DNA of 64,000 nt from Leishmania infantum JPCM5 (lineage: Eukaryota; Euglenozoa; Kinetoplastea; Trypanosomatida; Trypanosomatidae). The position numbers were made by a program, and so were the translations under genes. A model generated the notes under the pieces. That model worked only from the letters and a program-made list of their open reading frames with translations, was not told the origin of the DNA and did no database searches. How positions within the stretch are numbered: the stretch's first letter is position 1; every line of letters begins with the position of its first letter. The DNA lies in NCBI RefSeq assembly GCF_000002875.2, contig NC_009399.2:484884-548883 (forward strand). Direction: 5' to 3'. Below, one piece after another: positions 51,264-61,715 of the stretch.

Positions 51264-54200
51264 GGTTTACGCGTGTGTGTGTGTGTGTGTGCCCTCGAAT
51301 CGCGCTTCGGTAGGCAAGGCGTGACGATAAGCTGTGGGGATACGTCGAAGCCGTGCCTTATGTGGATAGAGGGGGTGGGGGTGGGCGCGGGTGCAGGGCC
51401 GGAGAAATACAGCCGAGCAGGCGATTTAGAGAAGAGCGGCGCACGAGTGCCGCCGTGCACAGGCCCGAAACAACAACGCAAGAGCAAAGGAAGGGAGACC
51501 AAAGCACGAGGAGCCAAGCGGGCAGGAATCGGCGCGCGCCGTGCGCATCCAGACGCACACGCACACGCACACGCACACGCACACGCACACGCACACGCAC
51601 ACGCACACGCACACGCACACGCACGAAGAGAGGAGCGCGAGAGGAACGAGACGAGAAGAACGCTCAAGCACGTCACTACCACACACACACACACACACAC
51701 CAAAGCATGTATGTATGCAACCACACAAAGAGATGCGTGTACGCCTGGTGCGCTGGTCTGTGCGTCTGCCTCTGCGTAGAATCTGTAATGATCAACACAA
51801 ACAAAGGACCTGAACCGAGCAATCCAACTTGAGCGACTCTGATTCTCTTCCTGCCGCTTCTCTGCTCGGCACTTCGAAAAACAGCAGCGCTGCGTGTTGC
51901 GAAGATGCAACGCGAGCGAAAAGCAAACGCCCTACTCTCGACCCTCTCCGAACAAAAAAAAAATAAAAATAAACAAGCGGAGAGTGCACGCGGGTGTGGT
52001 GGCCGGTTGCGGCAGCTCCTCTGGCCACTGTGTGTACGTGCTGCCTGCGAGTACGCGGGACGCTCGAGAGCGGTAACCACCTCACTCGAGCTAAGAAATG
52101 CTGTGTTGTGCAGGGAGAGAAGGGGGTGGCGGCTCTGTAAGCGAAGTGCTAGAGAAGGACAGCAGACCCCCTCTGCTCACTCTCTCGATGCAGTGTGTGT
52201 CTGAGCGCCCTCGTCGGTTCGTCTTAGATGGCGAGTTTTTCGGCGTTGGCCGGTGTTGGCCTTCGACGAGAGGAACAGACAACACGCCACAGCTGAAGGA
52301 AGGAGCGCGAAGGTGCACAGAGCGAGAGGCGACCGACCGACCGACGAAGAGCCACACACACGCAACGCGAACGAACCGTTTCGGGCAAGGCAGATGCTGG
52401 TTGGCGGGACGACCGCTCCACCCTCAACCGCAGCGACGGTGGAAACGTCGGCACTAATAGGAAAAGCCAAAAAGAATGGAAGATGAAGACACAGGGAATG
52501 TATACATGAACACGGAGATGCACGTGCCACACCTGCCCTCAACACAGAGACGCACGTGCCGAGCCAAGCACGCACCCCTTTCTACTCGGTGACGCCCCAC
52601 GCACGCACAGGAGGGACAGCGGGAGGTCGAGAAGCACAGAAAGCTAAGCAAAGAGCCCCAGGAAGGAGAAGAGCGACGAGACAACAGCGGGAGGCGACGA
52701 CGCGTGTTTCCCCCCTTTTTTGGCAGACGCCGCCCAAACACCGAAAGCAAAAAGCCCAAGCACAAGAGAGAGAGACGTAAGTGAACGCTGCCAGCAGTGC
52801 GCTAAGAGGCACAGGCACAGGCACAGGCGAAAGAGAGATGGCGACCGCGAAGACACGAGCACAAGCGAAAGACGGGGACAGACAGAGTGGGAGGGTGGGA
52901 CAGCAAATACGTAGAAAGAAGAAAAGGGAGGGAGGGAGGAGGAGGGGGGGGGAAGCAGTGATAGAGGGGGAGAAGGGTGGGAGTTAGGGGGGGGGTGACA
53001 GTGTTAATAATGACGGGGCTGGTGATGATGCGTAACAACCGCGATGACGTGGCACAGAGACGCGAACGAACAAACAGACAGGCAAGCCGAAGGAGGGGAG
53101 GGGGGGGGAGTGGGCAACGCGCACGCACACCAGCACAACGAGGGAGAGACGGAGCACCAACAAGCAAAGGATGGCGGCACGAGAAGCGAAAAGCAACGCA
53201 ACACAACACACCAAGAGAGAGAATGTAACCGAAGTCTTTTCTAGAGAAAATATTAAGACAGAAGAGAACCGTGCGTGTTGGGGTTTCTGCGCGCAGGGAT
53301 GGGGGAGGGGGAGGGGGAGGGAGGGAGGTGTGTGTGTGTGTGTGGGAGGTATGGTGGGTGGATCTCAATGATAGGGAGAAAGAAGGGCAAACAAAAGGAG
53401 GAAAAAACGAAAACAAAGAGTAGGTGGTGTATGCGTCTGTGTGCGTCTGAGGCCGAAGAAGAAAGCGGTGTAGATGGGGGGAGGGGGATGAGGAAAGGCT
53501 GTAGATCGCAAGCGGGGAGGAGAGGAGCCTCTGCCTCTTCTGATCGTTTCTGTGTGCGCGTTCGCCCGCGCCTGCGCGGGGACAAAAAAAAAATGAAGAA
53601 TGAGGTGCTGCGAGAGCGCGCGAGCGAGTGTCTGTGTGCCGGCGTGCGAGAGAGAGAGGGAGGTGTTACCGTATGCCTGTGTTTTGCCTTGCCTGCTTAT
53701 AACGACTGGCGATTTGGTGCTTGTGGTTCTTGCTGGCTGTGGATTGCTATTCCAGGGTCCTGAAGAGCAGCGGCTCCGACAGCGGAGCGGATGCGCAGAG
53801 CAACAGAGAGAGAGATGGTGAGGGTGGGGGTGGGGTGGAGTAAGAAGGATGAGGAAGGAATACGACAGACATCATGGCGAGGGCGGTGCAGTCATGAAGA
53901 GAGAGAGACGGAAGAGACTGAGAAGTGCAGCATCGCAGTTCGCTGTGCGGCAGCACGGTCTCACTGGCGCTTTTCTGGGCGCGGCCGCGCTCCCCGCCCC
54001 GCTGACGCGCATACACACATGCAGCCGTTGCTTCTATCCGTGCGTCGGTGGCGACAGCAAAGAGAAGTTTTCCGTCCTTCGCCTTTGCGCGTGGGACAGC
54101 TTGGGAGAGGGGGTAGCCCGTGAGCAAGCAGCTCGGGAATATACCCCTCCCCCTCCCCGCCACACAGAGAGAAGGCCAGCCTCGCTGCTGCCTCTCGGTG

Positions 54201-54774
54201 CGACTTCTTGCAGGCGCATGCGGTCTTTCTTGTGTTCGCTGCTGTTGTTGGCGTTCGTGTGGCACAAGGGATGGCGGCAATTGACGTCCTTCGGGCGTTC
54301 AGTGGAGAACGCACGCGCTCATACCACGGTGTTACACCGTCGTGCCACACACGCGTGAGAGCGTTGCTAGACGAGTCGAGTTGCCGCAGTCTCGGGAGCC
54401 CCCCCCCCCCACACACACACACTGTACATGAGACGTTTTCGTCGCCGTCTTTTCTGGAGGGAGGAATGAGGGCTGCCTGGAACGATGTCGCTGCGCCCGC
54501 TGGTGGCACACACAGGCACGAGTGGGGTGTAGCTAGACTGCTGCAAAGGCGAGCTGCACGGATCCGATCTGCCACTTTTCTTGCGATTCGCCCCCACCTT
54601 CGTTGTCTCTTATACATCGACAGAAGGCGGGAGGGCACACAAACAAGGAAACAAGCGTGCACACAGCAGCAGCAGCAGTACACCAACGAAGGAGCTCACA
54701 CAGAGAGACCACAAGGACCAAAGCCGCTTCTCTCGCTCCTCGGGGTCTGCGGTGTCGGATCGTCGATAAAGAGC
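51264..54774 (-). other. 3.5 kb gene-free spacer between EIF4G2 and the actin-like gene
   Basis: The longest gene-free interval. It holds a (CACACG)n tract at 51553-51623, (CA)n at 51681-51700, A-rich runs near 51953-51975, dense G/A-rich DNA at 52915-53000 and 53295-53345, (GT)n at 53329-53343 and poly-C at 54400-54410. All frames over 100 codons here are low-complexity and lack domains. It should contain the EIF4G2 leader and a long 3' UTR of the actin-like gene. Confidence 0.6.
51553..51623. repeat. (CACACG)n hexanucleotide minisatellite
   Basis: About twelve perfect hexamer units in tandem. Confidence 0.95.
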
Positions 54775-56097
54775 TTAAAAGCAGCTGCGCACCACAGCCA
54801 TGGATCCCACCTCGTTGTAGTCGGCCTTCGTCACCCACAACGCCTGCGCCGCCGGCAGCGATGCCCAGATAGAGCCACCCACAAAGGCGGCATCGCGCCG
54901 CTCGACATCCGCGTACACGCGTGCGCTACCGACGCTGTGGATGCCGCCGGTGCTGGCCAGGCAGGTTTGCACGTCAGACTCCACGCGCTGCGTCAGTCCG
55001 CGCAACAGCGAGGCACCGCCGCTAACGACGATATGGGAAGCGAACGTGGGCAGCAGGTCATGATCGCAGCGCTGCATGGCGTCCACGACTAGCTCGGGGA
55101 TAGACACTGGCGTTTGTGTCGTGCGCAGCAACACCTCATCGACAACGGTGGACTGGTCGCGCAGTTGCTGCAGCGCCGGGGAAAGGGATGGCTGGAAGTA
55201 GCATTCGCCGGGGATGAACCGAGCGGCGCCGCTGATGGGCAGAGCGGTGCCGTCGGGCAGTACGCACTCCTCCCGGTACCGATCCTCTTCGCCGTGCGGG
55301 CTTCCCGGCGGCGAGCCACTGCTGGGGCTGCCCATCCCAATGCCGACACGGCTGATCTCAGAAAAGGCCTGCGCGTCCTCGGCCACGGTGCAGTGGCGCT
55401 CCTTGATGTATTCCCACATGCTTTCTCGCTGTGTTGGTGTCATGCTCCCCAGCACCGACACGTGCGTGGTCGCTACGCCAGACATGAGAGAGGTGAAGTG
55501 CCGGGTGAGGTCCGCGCCGCCAACGTCGAGGCAGTGCGTTGCGTGAAACAGCGAAAGCCCTTGGAAGACTGGCGCGACGTGGCTCTGATCGTGGCCCAGT
55601 TCCACGGCTAAGCCGGTGCCCAGCCCGGACGCGTAGAGGGACAGCACCGGGCTCAAGGCAAAGCTGGTGGCGACGACGTGGTGGGTCTCGAAGAGGACCT
55701 CGGCGATCTTCTGCCGCTGATGCGTAGGCACGAGCGCCTTCTCCGTTACCAGCAGCGGGGTGCTGTTCTCTACGTTCTCGAGGTCCAGTATCCGGGCGAC
55801 GCGGCTCAGGAGCTCCTCGTACCCCTCCCAGTCTACAATGACGCCGTTCTCCAGCACCGTCGTCGCAGCGGCGGGGTCATCAACGTGGTCCAGCACATCA
55901 CAGGCGTCCGAGAAGGTTGCTTTGCCCTTCACGACGCATGTGCGCTGCCGCATGCGCGGCACCGTGTCCCCTGCAAACCCGAGCCGCGTCGTGTGACTGC
56001 CCATGTCCAGCACCGCGGCGTTCGTGTGGAGCACGCTCGCCTCATCAGGAAGAGGCACATTGCGCAGCACCTTGACCGTGTTGAGGGGTATGTTCAT
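54775..56097 (-). CDS. Divergent actin-like (actin-related) protein
   Basis: A 440-residue protein with an actin fold: phosphate-1 loop L-D-M-G-S-H-T-T-R-L-G-F-A-G-D at 30-44, actin-like L-S-L-Y-A-S-G at 152-158, phosphate-2 region at 161-180, and adenosine loop V-S-G-G-A-S-L-L-R-G near 388. Residues for ATP hydrolysis are altered: the position of actin Gln137 is Ser149, Asp154 is Glu166 and Asp157 is His169, while His161 is kept as His173. Nucleotide binding may persist but hydrolysis is doubtful, as in several nuclear or scaffold Arps. A Gly/Ser/Pro-rich insertion sits at about 265-290. The ATG at 56097 is chosen because homology starts nearby and the frame upstream is leader-like. The specific Arp class is not recognisable. 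Confidence 0.85.
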   Translation of the reverse strand: MNIPLNTVKVLRNVPLPDEASVLHTNAAVLDMGSHTTRLGFAGDTVPRMRQRTCVVKGKATFSDACDVLDHVDDPAAATTVLENGVIVDWEGYEELLSRVARILDLENVENSTPLLVTEKALVPTHQRQKIAEVLFETHHVVATSFALSPVLSLYASGLGTGLAVELGHDQSHVAPVFQGLSLFHATHCLDVGGADLTRHFTSLMSGVATTHVSVLGSMTPTQRESMWEYIKERHCTVAEDAQAFSEISRVGIGMGSPSSGSPPGSPHGEEDRYREECVLPDGTALPISGAARFIPGECYFQPSLSPALQQLRDQSTVVDEVLLRTTQTPVSIPELVVDAMQRCDHDLLPTFASHIVVSGGASLLRGLTQRVESDVQTCLASTGGIHSVGSARVYADVERRDAAFVGGSIWASLPAAQALWVTKADYNEVGSMAVVRSCF

Positions 56098-56762
56098 GTC
56101 GGCTGCTGTTGCGATCGATGCTTGACACTTGTCTCTAAATCTCCGCTTGTGAGGGTTTTCAGCTTCTGTGTACGGGCACGCTTGTGTGCCTCGGCGGCGG
56201 GCGGGAGCGAATGGAAGCGACTTTGAGGGGCGGCGGACCGCTGCGGCGACGGGAGGGGGGGGGGGCACACATCGCGACAGTTCCGTTCATTGGAAGTGCA
56301 GGGGCGAGCCTAGCGCAGAGACCCACATGGGATGCAGGAGCGCACGAAACGCTGTGCGAGGAGCCCACGCCGAGAGCGGGAGCGGCCGCAACATTGGCAG
56401 CGTCAGCAGACGCGCCGGCGGATGGTGCGCGGACCCAGGGCCGCGCGTGCATTGCTGGCGCCCTCTGCCTCTCTCTTCGTGAACGCAACGGCTCAGAGAG
56501 CATAAGGCGAGACAGACAGACAGGCAGAGAGACGGCCACCATATACACAGTGGCACAGGCCGACAGACACGGACGTGGCACTCACGATGTCGTTGATGGG
56601 TCGCGGTGGTGGCTGGCGGTTTCGGGGGTGGGGGTGGAATACTGTACAGCGGAAATGCATCACAGGAGGGCGAGAAAGAGAGACGCAGCTTCAGACGGAG
56701 GGGGCGCGAGTCGGGGCTTTGGCGTATGTGCGCCGCGCTGCTTCTTTGCCCTCGAGAGTGGT
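56098..56762 (-). other. Spacer between EF-hand and actin-like genes
   Basis: No gene seen. Contains a poly-G run near 56258-56267 and pyrimidine-rich stretches on the minus strand suitable for splicing. Confidence 0.6.
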
Positions 56763-57878
56763 TTACTTCGACTGGCCGCGCCGCGTCACCAGCGGGTCGG
56801 CCAGCATCTGCTCTGCCTTGTCGAAGGGGACGTACGTTTGCTGCATCGTCGTTGCCATGATGTCGGGTCTGTTGAGCGGCGGCAGCGGCTCCACGTAGGG
56901 GTGTTCGCGCTGCAGGTGGCTGTAGTTGTAGGACTTGGAGGAGACGCCCAGCTCCAGATTCAGTGCATCCTTCACGTAGCGAGGGCCGTCTAGCGCGAGT
57001 GGGTCGCCGTCCGGACCCCACTCGCGCGCCGTTTCGTCCAACGCTGGACGCGTCGCGTCGTCAGCAGCCCACGACTGCAGCACATGCGTGACGAAGGCCT
57101 CGTCCGTAGCAAACTGTGGGCTGACGCCGGCGTAGAAGGCAAGGTACTCAGCGTACGAGACACGGTCTGCTGCCTCGCCAGATTCACCGTCGGCACCGCC
57201 AGCGGCAGCGTTGGTTTTCGCCATAAAGCCGCCCCTGCGGTCCATCATCGAGGTCATGTATGCCTCCTTGAGATGCTCACGGACTCCGTCAGCACCGCCG
57301 AAGGTCGACTGCAGCGCGCCTCCCACAGGAGGCGAGGAGGAGGTCATGGCAACCATGTCGTGGGCAGCACCGTCTGCAGGGCTTCCCAGGTCGCCTGCCG
57401 CAGCATATGCTCTCCCGGCCGCCACCGCTGCAAACGTGGAGAGAAGGAGTTCACGCGAGACATTCCCACCCGCGCCGTTGCGCTTCTCCAGGGATTGCCA
57501 CGCCTTCTTGACGGCGCGCAGCCGACGCTCGTTGAGGCCGGTGAGATGCCGCGTAAAGGTTTCGCCGCTGATGAAGCCGGAGCCGTGGTCGTCGAAGGCG
57601 CGGCACAGATACGCAGCCTCGAAAGGGGTCAGCTCAACGCCGTAGTCCTGCAGAAAGAGCAGGAGTTGCGCGTGACTGAGGCCGACATCCGTGCACGAGG
57701 ACCCGGAGTCGGTGCTTGTCGTTTGGCGCTGCTGACGAGCGGCGACCGCCTCGCGTGCGTTGAAGTCGATGAGGACCTTCACTAAGCCACCAGTGCCGCC
57801 GTGGCGCAGCAGTACATCTTTCACGCGCCGCTTGAAGACGACGTCTTCGCGAATTGTGTTGTTGTTCAGCGATGGCAT
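56763..57878 (-). CDS. Calcyphosin-like EF-hand protein
   Basis: A 371-residue protein resembling calcyphosin/CAPSL family members. The most recognisable EF-hand loop starts at D96 (D-D-H-G-S-G-F-I-S), but position 12 is Thr107 instead of Glu, so calcium binding there is doubtful. Further helix-loop-helix pairs at about 70-90 and 150-300 are divergent, with an Ala/Gly/Ser-rich insert near 150-190. The C terminus (about 330-360) has a Tyr/Pro-rich strand with T-T-M-Q-Q-T-Y-V-P-F, reminiscent of axonemal microtubule-binding proteins. A flagellar role is inference. The ATG at 57878 is preferred over the extended upstream frame because that extension is Arg/Ser-rich leader sequence. Confidence 0.75.
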   Translation of the reverse strand: MPSLNNNTIREDVVFKRRVKDVLLRHGGTGGLVKVLIDFNAREAVAARQQRQTTSTDSGSSCTDVGLSHAQLLLFLQDYGVELTPFEAAYLCRAFDDHGSGFISGETFTRHLTGLNERRLRAVKKAWQSLEKRNGAGGNVSRELLLSTFAAVAAGRAYAAAGDLGSPADGAAHDMVAMTSSSPPVGGALQSTFGGADGVREHLKEAYMTSMMDRRGGFMAKTNAAAGGADGESGEAADRVSYAEYLAFYAGVSPQFATDEAFVTHVLQSWAADDATRPALDETAREWGPDGDPLALDGPRYVKDALNLELGVSSKSYNYSHLQREHPYVEPLPPLNRPDIMATTMQQTYVPFDKAEQMLADPLVTRRGQSK

Positions 57879-58407
57879 TTCTTTTTCGTGCTCGCGCGAA
57901 TGCTCGGAGAAAACGGGGCGGCGGTGCGGGGAGCCGAGGTGCAGAGACTCAGCTGCGGATAGGCGTGACGACGTACGTCTGCGCGTGTGCTGCAATGCAA
58001 GCTTGTGTGCACGTTGGCGTGAGTAGCGGCGAAGGCTGCGAGAGAAGGGGCAAGAGAGGGAGAGTCGAGGCACAGGAAGAAGACAATCGACGTGCGGACA
58101 ACGAGCGCGTAAAGACGTCTACCTGAGGTGTGCCCTGTAGACGAGTTGATGCGTTTCCAGTGATGCAGGGCACACGAGAACGGCGTCTCTTCGAGGTCTT
58201 ACAGCGAAGCTGACGTGTGCAGCAGAGGAAAGAGCAGAGGGTCGGATGGCAAAGCAGCGGCAACGACACTGCCCCAAAGACCAACGCAGGGCGGTGGCAT
58301 ACGGCGACGCGCCCCCATACAACAAATCGGCACAGCAGCGCTACTAGAGAGGCACCCTCATACGCAGGTGTGTGTGTGTGTGTGTGTGGAGGCAAAGAAA
58401 GTGGGCA
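57879..58407 (-). other. Spacer between phosphatase and EF-hand genes
   Basis: No gene seen. (GT)n at 58370-58388 lies just downstream of the phosphatase stop. Confidence 0.6.
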
Positions 58408-59520
58408 TCAACCGGCGAAGTAGCTGTGCAGGAAGTCCGCGCGGTGGGCGTGGAACGCGTTCCACTGTCGTCGGTAGAGCGGCGAGCGTTCGAAGAAGTT
58501 GAAGTTGCTCAGCGCTGCATCCACCGGCGGACGCGGCGTTCCTGCCGACTTGCACGCTGCACAAGGTGTTCGCTCGTCAGGGCTAGACATGCCTGCAGAG
58601 CCGCCGTGCATTGCCTCGATGGCAGAGCGATGGGAGTGGCAGCACTGCACAAAGGCCTCCAGCACGTCTAGCAAACGCACAACGACGTCGTCGACGTCTA
58701 CGCGGCCGAGCATCGCACGCCCGCTCGAGATGCAGCCACCTCTTCTGTCAAGATCCATGCCGATGACATCGCAGAGGCTGCCAGTCGGCGGCACGCGAAA
58801 GCAATCATCTGCTGCACATGCCACTGCGTCGGCGTAGTACGGCGGGACCAGCACCCCATGCCCGGTGCTCAGTTCCGTGACGCGGAAGTTCACGCAGTGA
58901 TCATCGACGAGCAACGTGGTGAGGGGGCTGGGCAACACGAAGATCGTCTTGCGCCACTCGAGGGATGCTGTGGCTTCCCCTAGCTGCCGCTGATCAGCGG
59001 GGCTGCCCTCAGATAGGAAGCCAGGGGATGGGTTCAGCCAATGCATTGCCTCAAACCTGCCTCGCACACAGTGTTCCCCACCGAAGAGTTCGTGAAAGAC
59101 TTCCTGATGGCGAAACTCGTGCAACGGCTCGCCCTTGGACTGTGCGAGGGCTGGCAGCAGCACCTGATACGCAATGGCGGCGCAGTAGGCGGCGCTCTGA
59201 CGCGTGTAAAGGGACACATGCACCTGCGTCTCGCTGGTGTCCAGCGAGCGATCCAGCAGCACGTGTGACAGGAATGGTACAACATGAGGCCGAAGCTGCA
59301 CGTGAGTGACGCGGCCGCCAACGTAGTTCAGCGGCCACCACCCCCGCGCACTCGCTGGCGGCAGTGAAGCGCTGCTGCACCTCGTGGTGTCCGAGTTGTC
59401 GCCCGCTACATGCCTGTAGATGGGATGCACTAGCGTGTGGTCAATGTCGACCAGAAAGTGCACCGGCAGACGAGCGGCAGGGCGATGCATGAGGGCGGGG
59501 GCGGGGCCGCTGCTGCGCAT
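58408..59520 (-). CDS. FCP1/NIF-family protein phosphatase (HAD fold)
   Basis: A 370-residue protein with the FCP1-like signature D-x-D-x-T as D25-I-D27-H-T29, in which D25 would form the phospho-aspartate. Motif II is L-Y-T106 followed by a helix, motif III includes K191, and motif IV is D206-D207 in L-L-V-D-D-H. Family members dephosphorylate serine, often on RNA polymerase II CTD or other proteins. A Cys-rich patch and a C-terminal R-x-R-Q-W-N-A-F region lie outside the catalytic core. The frame begins with a GTG at 59580, but the first ATG is at 59520 and a pyrimidine/AG site lies between them. No BRCT domain is present. Substrate unknown; trypanosomatid RNA polymerase II lacks canonical CTD repeats. 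Confidence 0.82.
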   Translation of the reverse strand: MRSSGPAPALMHRPAARLPVHFLVDIDHTLVHPIYRHVAGDNSDTTRCSSASLPPASARGWWPLNYVGGRVTHVQLRPHVVPFLSHVLLDRSLDTSETQVHVSLYTRQSAAYCAAIAYQVLLPALAQSKGEPLHEFRHQEVFHELFGGEHCVRGRFEAMHWLNPSPGFLSEGSPADQRQLGEATASLEWRKTIFVLPSPLTTLLVDDHCVNFRVTELSTGHGVLVPPYYADAVACAADDCFRVPPTGSLCDVIGMDLDRRGGCISSGRAMLGRVDVDDVVVRLLDVLEAFVQCCHSHRSAIEAMHGGSAGMSSPDERTPCAACKSAGTPRPPVDAALSNFNFFERSPLYRRQWNAFHAHRADFLHSYFAG

Positions 59521-60148
59521 AGTCGTCTTACGTCTCTGTGTAGGTATGCGCACGTCTGTGAGATACGCGGCGTAGCTCACCGCAGGGCCCTTGGTTCGGG
59601 AAAGGTGATTACATCGTTTTTACGGTGAAGCACACGCGCACTCACGCGTCAGTATTGCCATTGCAGGCAATGCGAACAGGAAGGTGGGAGGAGTGCGTGA
59701 GGGGGAGGGGAGCAGGGTGTTGGTAGGCTTGCAGGAATCTTCTGTGAGCATGGCGAGGCGAGGCGGTGGTGTGATCGATAACTACAGCCGCGCAGAGGCG
59801 GTGATACACGCCCACGTCTCGGGCTCGAGTTGCAGCTGCCCTCGTACGCCAACATGCGTCTCTCGCTGTCACCTACCCTGTCTTGGCCGCGGCATGACGC
59901 CCACGGTGGGGCAGCACACCGTGTGCTCGCCCTCCCGTTTCGCCTCCTATCCACGCTCGGACCTTCAGCATTCTGTTCTGCGTCGCTTGTGTGCCTTCCA
60001 CAACAAGGGGGCTTCAGCGATGGCAACCAAAGGATTCCAACAAGCAACACAAGCGACTTCCTTCACGCCCACTGCCAGCGCCGACGTTCGCCGGCAGAGA
60101 GGGGGGAGAAGGAGGGGGCTGCCAACTCGGCCTCCCAGTTGGCGGTTT
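59521..60148 (-). other. Spacer between coiled-coil and phosphatase genes
   Basis: No gene seen on the minus strand. Plus-strand frames here overlap the antisense of the neighbouring gene. Confidence 0.6.
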
Positions 60149-61060
60149 TCAATCATCGGCACCGCTGCTGGTGCTGCTGCCGCACTCAAAGTCGTCACTG
60201 TAATCAGAGGAGGCGATATCGCCGCGATTTCCATACTTCTCTTGCTGCTGCTCCTCAGGCGCCGAGTCGTCGTCGTTGGCACCGTCACCGTCCACTTGAC
60301 GCAGCCAGGCTGGCTCTGCGTTGTGGACGTCGCGGCCCGCCTCAGTCGCGCCGCTGTTGCTCATGAAAGGAAGCTCGAGGGCGCTGAGGGCAGCGAGCAT
60401 CGCGGCGTGGCCGGCCTCCTGCCGAGATGCGGACACGGCGAGAAGGGCGGTCATCGCAGTACTTCTCGGCGGGAACGGCACATCCGGTGGCGAGGAGGTG
60501 GTGCTCCCGGCGTTCGTCAAGCCGGATTCGTCAGCCTCCTTCTTTCTCTTCGCCATCGATGAGCGTGATGCGAGCGTCGACGCCGGAAGAGTGTGCGGTG
60601 GCTCGGCGACCGCAGCCAGCTGCGCCTCCACGCCGCTGTGAAAGATGCGAGCCAGCGGATCGGCGCTAGCGTCGGCATCGCCAGCGGCATTCTGGGGTGT
60701 CAGTGACGGCGCGGAAGTCGGCGCCACATCGTCTCCCGCGGTCGCTGCCGGTGCAGCAGCCTCACTGTGGGCCTGCTGAAGTTTGTGGAGACTCGTCTCC
60801 ACCTGACGCACAAGTTGCTCCACCGAGCCAGGCGACTCGATCGAGTCGTTGGCCGCCAGTAATCGCCGAGTGTGGCGCAGCAGCGCCTCTCTCGCTGCTT
60901 GGCGCGCGCGCAGGAGACGTACATGGGCCTCCTGCGCCTCGACTGCCTGCCGCAGAGCCTGGACGGTGCTGGCGGCCGGGGCATCGACGTCTTGCGGCTC
61001 GGGCAGTGGTGGCGTTGGCGGCGAGCCGCGGTCGCGCTGCGGCGGAGACGCCGACACCAT
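60149..61060 (-). CDS. Small coiled-coil protein of unknown function
   Basis: A 303-residue protein not recognised. After a Pro-rich start (residues 1-30) there is an Ala/Arg/Leu/Glu-rich helical coiled coil at about 33-100. The remainder is disordered, Ala/Ser/Pro-rich, with a basic K-R-K-K patch near 173 and an acidic Ser/Asp-rich C terminus (about 260-303). The frame opens upstream with GTG; the first ATG is at 61060. Support comes from strand, position between two clear genes, and Leishmania-like codon use; there is no domain evidence. Confidence 0.6.
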   Translation of the reverse strand: MVSASPPQRDRGSPPTPPLPEPQDVDAPAASTVQALRQAVEAQEAHVRLLRARQAAREALLRHTRRLLAANDSIESPGSVEQLVRQVETSLHKLQQAHSEAAAPAATAGDDVAPTSAPSLTPQNAAGDADASADPLARIFHSGVEAQLAAVAEPPHTLPASTLASRSSMAKRKKEADESGLTNAGSTTSSPPDVPFPPRSTAMTALLAVSASRQEAGHAAMLAALSALELPFMSNSGATEAGRDVHNAEPAWLRQVDGDGANDDDSAPEEQQQEKYGNRGDIASSDYSDDFECGSSTSSGADD

Positions 61061-61715
61061 TGAAAGCGTTCCGTGCACCTGCAGCTCTGCGCGAGACGAT
61101 GTCGCGTCCCTCCTCTATGGCTGCGCGTGCGTTCGTCTTTCGCTGACAGCTCACGAGCGAGGGGGTGTCAGATATGAGTGAAGACTGTGCGACGAGGGTG
61201 CACATCCGACATAGGTGGAGTGGGGGACACCACACACACACACCAGCACCAAAGCCGCGTCCAGCAGTGCTCCCCCCCATCAGAGACATCAACGGGAGGT
61301 GGAAGGAGCCCCCTCCCGTCGGGGTCATCACCACGTCAACGCAAGGGGGACACGCGCCATCAAATGCGTAGAGAAAAGAGGGAAGAGGCGGGCAGGACGG
61401 TGGCGGGAGGGACACAGGGAGGGGGGAGGGCGAAGGGGCGAGCGGCAGGAGAGCGCCAAGACACCCGCACATGCGCCCTAGCATGGGGGACGAGCTCACG
61501 TACAGCAGCGGAGGCGCGCGCGTGAATGCGCTTATGCGTGCGTCTCGTAGGAGAGTTGCTGTGCGCGTCCATCAAGTGGATGGCACTGCAGAGGCAAGGC
61601 GGTAGTCGTTATCACCATCACGCGGCCTTTGGAAAGGAGGGAGAGCTGGAGCGAGGGAGGGAAGGGGGCGTGTGCGCACGCTTAGGCACGCGCGCTGTTG
61701 CCGTCGCCGCAGTCG
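61061..61715 (-). other. Spacer between TBC1D19-like and coiled-coil genes
   Basis: No gene seen. Purine-rich on the plus strand (about 61365-61450), that is pyrimidine-rich in the transcribed direction. Confidence 0.6.

Noticed and set aside
56763..57878. Calling the EF-hand protein a calcium sensor outright
   Set aside because: The best loop lacks the acidic residue at position 12, so calcium binding cannot be assumed.
59521..59580. 20-residue extension of the FCP1-like phosphatase
   Set aside because: It opens with GTG and overlaps a likely splice-acceptor region; the ATG at 59520 is the first in frame.
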